Assembly: GCF_016086655.4 (NCBI RefSeq)
Contig: NC_052134.2
Coordinates: 6,262,001 to 6,326,000 of the forward strand
Origin: Lepeophtheirus salmonis
Lineage: Eukaryota > Arthropoda > Copepoda > Siphonostomatoida > Caligidae
Direction of reading: 5' to 3'
Length of the DNA stretch: 64,000 nucleotides
Below, piece by piece: positions 59,379 to 64,000 of the stretch; position 1 is the first letter of the stretch, and the number at the start of each line of letters is the position of its first letter. The notes beneath the pieces were generated by a model. That model ran no database searches and was not told where the DNA came from. It worked only from the letters and a program-made list of their open reading frames with translations. Made by a program: the position numbers and the translations under genes.

Positions 59379-59762
59379 CAGGGGCGTCCACAGGATTGTA
59401 AATAAATATTTTTTTGAGGGGGGGGGAGGGTTTGTTTTTTTGAAAAAATTACCAATCTTAAGTTTTTGGAAAAAAAATTCAAAAATCTCCAGCTGTCCAG
59501 AAAAAATTAAATTTTTGAAAAAAAAATTCAGAAATTAACTTTTAAATATAAAATTTTTGGGAGAAAAATATGAAAATCCATAGCTATTCACAGAACATTA
59601 ATTTTTTCATAATAAAATTTGAAAAAATTCAATTAAATTTCAAATATTTAATTTTAGAAAAAAATTACCAATATTAAATTATTTGGAGAATGCAAAAAAA
59701 ATTTAATTTTCTGGTGGATGGGACCTACAACCTCTCCAACCCACACCCAATCCACGCCCTTG
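59379..59762. mobile_element. 384-bp hAT-like MITE
   Basis: The left end CAGGGGCGTCCACAGGATTG and the right end, inverted CAAGGGCGTGGATTGGGTG, are TIRs with GGGCGT-GAT shared. The interior is AT-rich with about five drifting repeats of a TTAAATTTTTGAAAAAAAAA-like motif, plus a G-rich patch (59417-59430) inside the left end and a CCAACCCACACCC patch inside the right end. From memory, CAGGGGCGT ends are common in hAT non-autonomous elements. An exact 8-base target duplication was not seen (TGTATAAT versus ATTATAGT). Confidence 0.65.
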
Positions 59763-59769
59763 ATTATAG

Positions 59770-60210
59770 TAATGGATGTCTTAATGACAAAATTATTAAA
59801 AATTATTAGAATATTCGTTCATCTTTGGTTTTAACATAGATTTAGTTATCAAAATATACGAGTGCCTCACTCAGATAATCATATACATTTGTAGGTATAG
59901 ATATACTTTTTTAATGAAACATGATACATTTGTAATTTAATATAAGATCAGCTTTCTAAAATAAAGAAAGATAAAAATCCTATCTCAATAACGACATGAA
60001 TAAGGTTCTTTTCTTTTTATTTTGACATTACATTTTCCAGAGATATATTGTCTTATTATCATATGAAAACACTTGGAGTTTATGTGTACAATATCTTAAC
60101 ATCATTTTTCAAAATATAAATGTATTTTTTTATGTCAAATATAATTGTCAGCTGATTAATGAGAAACAAACTATGTTCGAATAATACACGTCGTTATCTA
60201 TAGTGTATTG
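59770..60210. other. Nothing recognised
   Basis: AT-rich, non-coding as far as can be seen. Confidence 0.45.
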
Positions 60211-60214
60211 AGCA

Positions 60215-60400
60215 ACATTTTCTCCAAAAAAGAAACCGAAAAAAGGGGCAAAATCTGTAGTTGTTTGACAATTCTTCTCAAGTAGGTATGAAATCATTAT
60301 TTGGAGTTCTTCACAGCTTAACAAGAGCTAATTCGTAGTGAACCATTAAATGTTTAGAACACTAAAGATCTAAAAATATAGACAGGTGAATAGAAAATAC
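60215..60400 (+). repeat. R2 solo end
   Basis: Matches the right arm of the 39760-40760 element and the 25312 copy. Blocks in order: GCAACATTTTCTCCAAAAAA, GACAATTCTTCTCAAGTA, ATGAAATCATTATT, TTCTTCACAGCTTAACAAGA then GCTAATTCG, and GTTTAGAACACTAAAGATC. Confidence 0.55.
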
Positions 60401-60409
60401 AATATTAAA

Positions 60410-61615
60410 TTAATTATGTGACTGAACTCTTACATATGATTGAGAGATCAGTAATTGGACTTATCCAACATTTGCTGTATAAATGCAGAGTAGGGACACA
60501 AAACATACATTTGCATTTAAATTCAATTGTATCCCCATTAATTGTTTAATCAATATGTTTCATTATGCAACCAGACAACAGCTGAAACAAATATAAACAA
60601 GATTTGTTAGTATCCCATGTCACTCAATGTAAAAATGTCGTAGCAATAACAAAAAAGACAACACGTGTACAAATTATCAATTACCCTAATGTTTTTGTCT
60701 GATTCAACCGTTTTATAAGTATCCGGATTTCAACCACATACTAGATATTTCTTTAGAATTCAATAATAATGATAACAGCTTTGGAAAAAAACTACTCCAC
60801 ATTAGGGTGGAGCTTATTTTTTTTAATTTGAGAAATTTGGAGCTTCAAGGGTCTCAATTTTTTTTCTTTTAGACTTAAGACATCGTACACAAACTTTGAA
60901 CTGGTTTAAAAATATTTAGAGGTAGTTCAAGAGCTCCAAAGTTTTAAAATTTTACAATTTTTTCCAAAAATGATTTAAATCAATATCATCTACACAATTC
61001 GGTTTACAACAAACTTTATAAAAAAAGGAATTTAGTTAAATAAATTGGCTATCGAAAATATATAATAACTTTTTCACTAACGTTTTGTGTTAGTTAGTCA
61101 ATAAGAGCAAAGACTAACATAACTTGCATTTTTTTTTATGTATGGCCATCTTATGCTTGTTAAAAGAAATGATATATATATTAACAATTTATGTGTCCTA
61201 AATTCTTATCCATTGTTAATTTATTACTCAAAATAGAAAAAATCCGATAAATTTGACCGTTTTCGGACCTTTTACTGAGATTTTTTTCGAATAAAAGGAC
61301 TTTATGAGCTAAATCCATTTAATAATTTGTAATGGAGCAAAAATAATTACTGATTGCAAAGATGTTGAACTTTTTATAACCTTTACTTGATCCAAAAAGT
61401 CTCAATAGCATAATTTTAATTCATAAGTAGAGAAATTAAACCTTATTTTATTTTAAAATGTGATAAAAAAATTTGAACACTGCTATTTAGTTTAATTTTT
61501 CATTACGAAAAAATTCAAATTCAAGGCATGTGCATTGACACAACGAATTCAAATACGGGTAGGTCTGCTACAGCTTGTATTATTCTTTAGAAAAAAAAAA
61601 GTTTTCCTCAAACAC
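60410..61615. other. Nothing recognised
   Basis: AT-rich. The N-terminal half expected for the family X gene at 61621 was not found here, so that copy is truncated at its 5' side. Confidence 0.45.
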
Positions 61616-61620
61616 ACATT

Positions 61621-62619
61621 AGACACGGTATAATGGAATTAATCATAAGCACAGTTTTTCAGTCATGTTTTGGATTTATGTTTTCTCCTGGTGGTCAAAT
61701 GTTCAAAAGACTTCAAGTAAAATGGTCATCCATTAATGCATATAAGTATAAAACTGGAATTGAAGATGATGAAATAGCTAGCCTTGTAGAAGATGGCGAC
61801 AAGAGACCCTTGATTATGATAAGAAATTAAATAAAGAAATCTTTCTCAACACGACTATAAAGAATTCTTTAACCTGGTAATTGTATTCCTTGGTGATGTG
61901 CATCCACCAGTTGTTAAATTTATGTCACCTGGTTGCTATACAATATGACCTCAGGCTATTAAAAGTTTTATACCTCCTAAAAATTTGGATGTCTCGATCC
62001 CAATTTAAATGGACAACCCTAGAGGAGCGAGGATTGCGCAATATTTGTGTATTGAGAGTGAGAGTGTATCTCCGAGCCTGAATGTCTGCTCTTCAAGCCT
62101 TAAGTGCACCTAATGTGATCTGAATTTAATAAAGTTCCTTTTTAAATATTCTATCACTAATTCAAAGATATCGAATATCAACATCAAAAAAAAATTAAAG
62201 CACTTACAATAATTGGCCGAGAAACTTGTTTGATTAGCTTTATTTAACAGTGCATTAAGATCACATTCAAAAGACGAATAATAAATTCTATACAAACTTT
62301 GAGTAATAAAACTCAACAAAAGCTGTTCTTTACTCTCAAATGAATTAAAATACAAAAACTTAGAAGATTTCACTAGAAAAAATCAAAGAAACTCTTTCAG
62401 AATCTGTACTCTCAAGAGAAATTTCTTGAGACGATCCTGATTTATAGACTGATTGAGGTTAACTACCAACAAGTTCTTGATACTATCATTCATTTAAAAC
62501 TTGTTAATGATCCTGCTGAAAGTGGAGTCAGTCTCATTAAAGAATATCGTGGTATACTAGCATCTGATGAACTGCAGCTCCAATTCTTTCTCCAAGTGCT
62601 TGAAGATCATGAAAACTAA
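61621..62619 (+). pseudogene. Family X transposase-like gene, C-terminal two thirds
   Basis: Plus-strand blocks in the same order as the 33462 copy: HIRHGIMELIISTVF (the C(K/R)HHI box), KRLQVKWSSINAYKYKTGIE then DDEIASLVED; NLVIVFLGDVHPPVVKFMSP; LLKIWMSRSQFKWTTLEERG; NDLNLIKFLFKYSITNSKIS-like text near 62115; LAEKLV-stop-LALFNS; KNLEDFTRKNQRNSFRI; and finally LKLVNDPAESGVSLIKEYRG then SDELQLQFFLQVLEDHEN-stop (62617-62619). The span from the HHI-like box to the stop is about 1000 bases here and about 970 in the 33462 copy. Frame changes occur near 61830, 61935 and 62390. The minus frame 62110-62373 is a shadow. Confidence 0.75.
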
Positions 62620-62624
62620 TATTT

Positions 62625-64000
62625 CCTTGATTCAAGTAAAAAGACTCTTTTAAAACTTTATTACGTTATATCCAAAATATATGAAAGTTTTATCATTAAA
62701 AAAAATAATTATTATATTTTCTTTACATTGTGATATTTCTTAAGCTTAACCCAACATATTACTGCTTTAAAATGATAGTTTTCAAGTAAAACTACCCTAT
62801 GTTACTTTTAAATTACGACTACTACGAAGATGTGGATACATAAGATGAATTAAAGTTATAAAGGCTAATTATCAAAAAAAAAAAGATTTGGAAAAAGTTG
62901 GAAAAAGGTCAAAATTATGGTAATTTAACCTTCTCTGTCTACCTCAAGTAATCAATTGACCATTGCTAATGATTTTATAAATTGTAAATAAGGATAATAT
63001 TTCTCTCACGAGCAAACAAATAGACAATAGGCATATAGCAAAAAATTCAAGTAATGAGAATCTTTGCTCTTCTTGACCAATTAGAACCAAACGTTAGCAC
63101 AAAAAATTTATGATATTTTCGTATGTAACTTCATGTAATAAATTTATTGTTTTATAAAGTAACACCAAAGTTGATATTCAGGTAAAAACACTTTTTTTTT
63201 TAATCATAAAATTTCAAAAACATTGGACCCACAGAGCTACCTCTAAATATTTATCAAAACCGTTCAAAATTTATATACGATATATTTCGCCTCAAAAGAA
63301 AAATTAGCTATCCACACAACTAAACATTTTTCAAATTTATAAAATAAACTCCACCTTTCTCCTCATATTGCAAATTAGAAAAAAATATCACAAATGTTAT
63401 GATCATATTTTATACAACTCTTTGTAACTTTTGTTTTCATCTCTTTTATGCATTTATTAGCAAGTGCAGCTTATATGCACTCATGAGTGATTTCTATACC
63501 AGAGAATTATGAATATTTGATATCATACTTTGTAGTCCACTATTATGGGTTTTTTCTATAAAAAACTTTATATGAACATAGTTCAACAATACGTCATTGT
63601 TGAAAAAAAAATTAAATAATTACCATCATTTTTTGTATTAAAAAAAAACAGTTGAAAAGTCTATTATGTACCAAGTCAATTGTATGTTCATAGAATATGT
63701 TGGATTATTTGCATACCAATAATAAACCATCGTTTCGTTATACTAAGTACTTTTATTTAAGTGCATTTAGCAAGAGAAAAAAAATAATGTGCATATTATA
63801 TATATTTTGATATACATAATTTAAATGCCGCTAGAAGTGTTAAACGTGTGTACATATGTATTTTGAGTGAACGATAAAATGAACATATTTAGTGGTCTTT
63901 TGTTTTATTCAAAGCACGTTTAGCACGTAGGAGTGAGTTCTTAAATACATATGGGGGCCCAAAGTTGTTGACACCATATTGAGGAGAAAAGCCGTTGTAG
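62625..64000. other. Nothing recognised
   Basis: AT-rich to the end of the window; no homology or repeat boundary was recognised. Confidence 0.45.

Noticed and set aside
62110..62373. 87-codon minus-strand open frame
   Set aside because: The plus strand carries continuous family X homology (NDLNLIKFLFKY ... LEDF) across this span.
1..64000. CRISPR arrays, bacterial operons, ribosome binding sites, rRNA
   Set aside because: Searched by eye on both strands; nothing consistent was seen, and the repeat and transposon content is that of a eukaryotic genome.

Overview
The window looks like repeat-rich nuclear DNA from an arthropod. It is strongly AT-rich, full of homopolymer runs, and has no operons, no long intact reading frames and no gene I can assign to the host. 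The mariner-type transposase remnants resemble lineages I associate with copepods such as the salmon louse. That species-level idea is from memory and unverified. Almost every coding-like patch is a decayed transposable element, visible as short GC-richer islands whose homology jumps between frames.

Layout. At 1.4-4.1 kb there are retroelement tail motifs and a minus-strand Ty3/gypsy pol remnant. At 5.7-6.4 kb a fragment of an unassigned transposase-like family (here 'family X') abuts a mariner fragment. At 7.7-8.7 kb there is a hAT-type non-autonomous element and a mariner C-terminus. At 10.1-12.3 kb there is a dispersed repeat and a possible mariner N-terminus. At 13.4-15.3 kb lies a second Ty3/gypsy element with a primer-binding-site-like motif, gag, reverse transcriptase and RNase H. 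At 17.9-21.5 kb there are a hAT end, a mariner fragment and one complete but mutated mariner with terminal inverted repeats (TIRs), spacing DD37D. At 25-31.9 kb there are repeat copies, a 51-bp tandem duplication, a P-element-like transposase remnant and an 862-bp long-TIR element. At 33.5-34.8 kb lies the best copy of family X. At 37-44.6 kb there are two mariner remnants, a long-TIR element, a 35-bp-arm palindrome and a second subfamily of family X. At 50-54.5 kb there are direct repeats, a retroelement 3'-end-like patch and an internally deleted mariner with TIRs. At 55.3-58.8 kb a hAT-type element is split by a 2.8-kb insertion that carries a non-LTR retrotransposon. At 59.4-62.6 kb there are a small MITE, another repeat copy and a third clear copy of family X.

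The most interesting item is family X, with four loci (5.7, 33.5, 42.1-42.9 and 61.6 kb). They share a conserved order of motifs: HWDGK, a (F/C)D-x-TAxNxG-like box, a C(K/R)HHI-like box, PGAIHxARW, WxLxxEL and xAERGVxLI. The fragments can be aligned with each other inside this window. I cannot assign the family to a named transposase superfamily with confidence; a distant hAT-like DDE enzyme is the best guess.

The coding-like loci show stops or frameshifts, so none is expected to make a full-length protein. Boundaries of remnants are approximate, usually within tens of bases.
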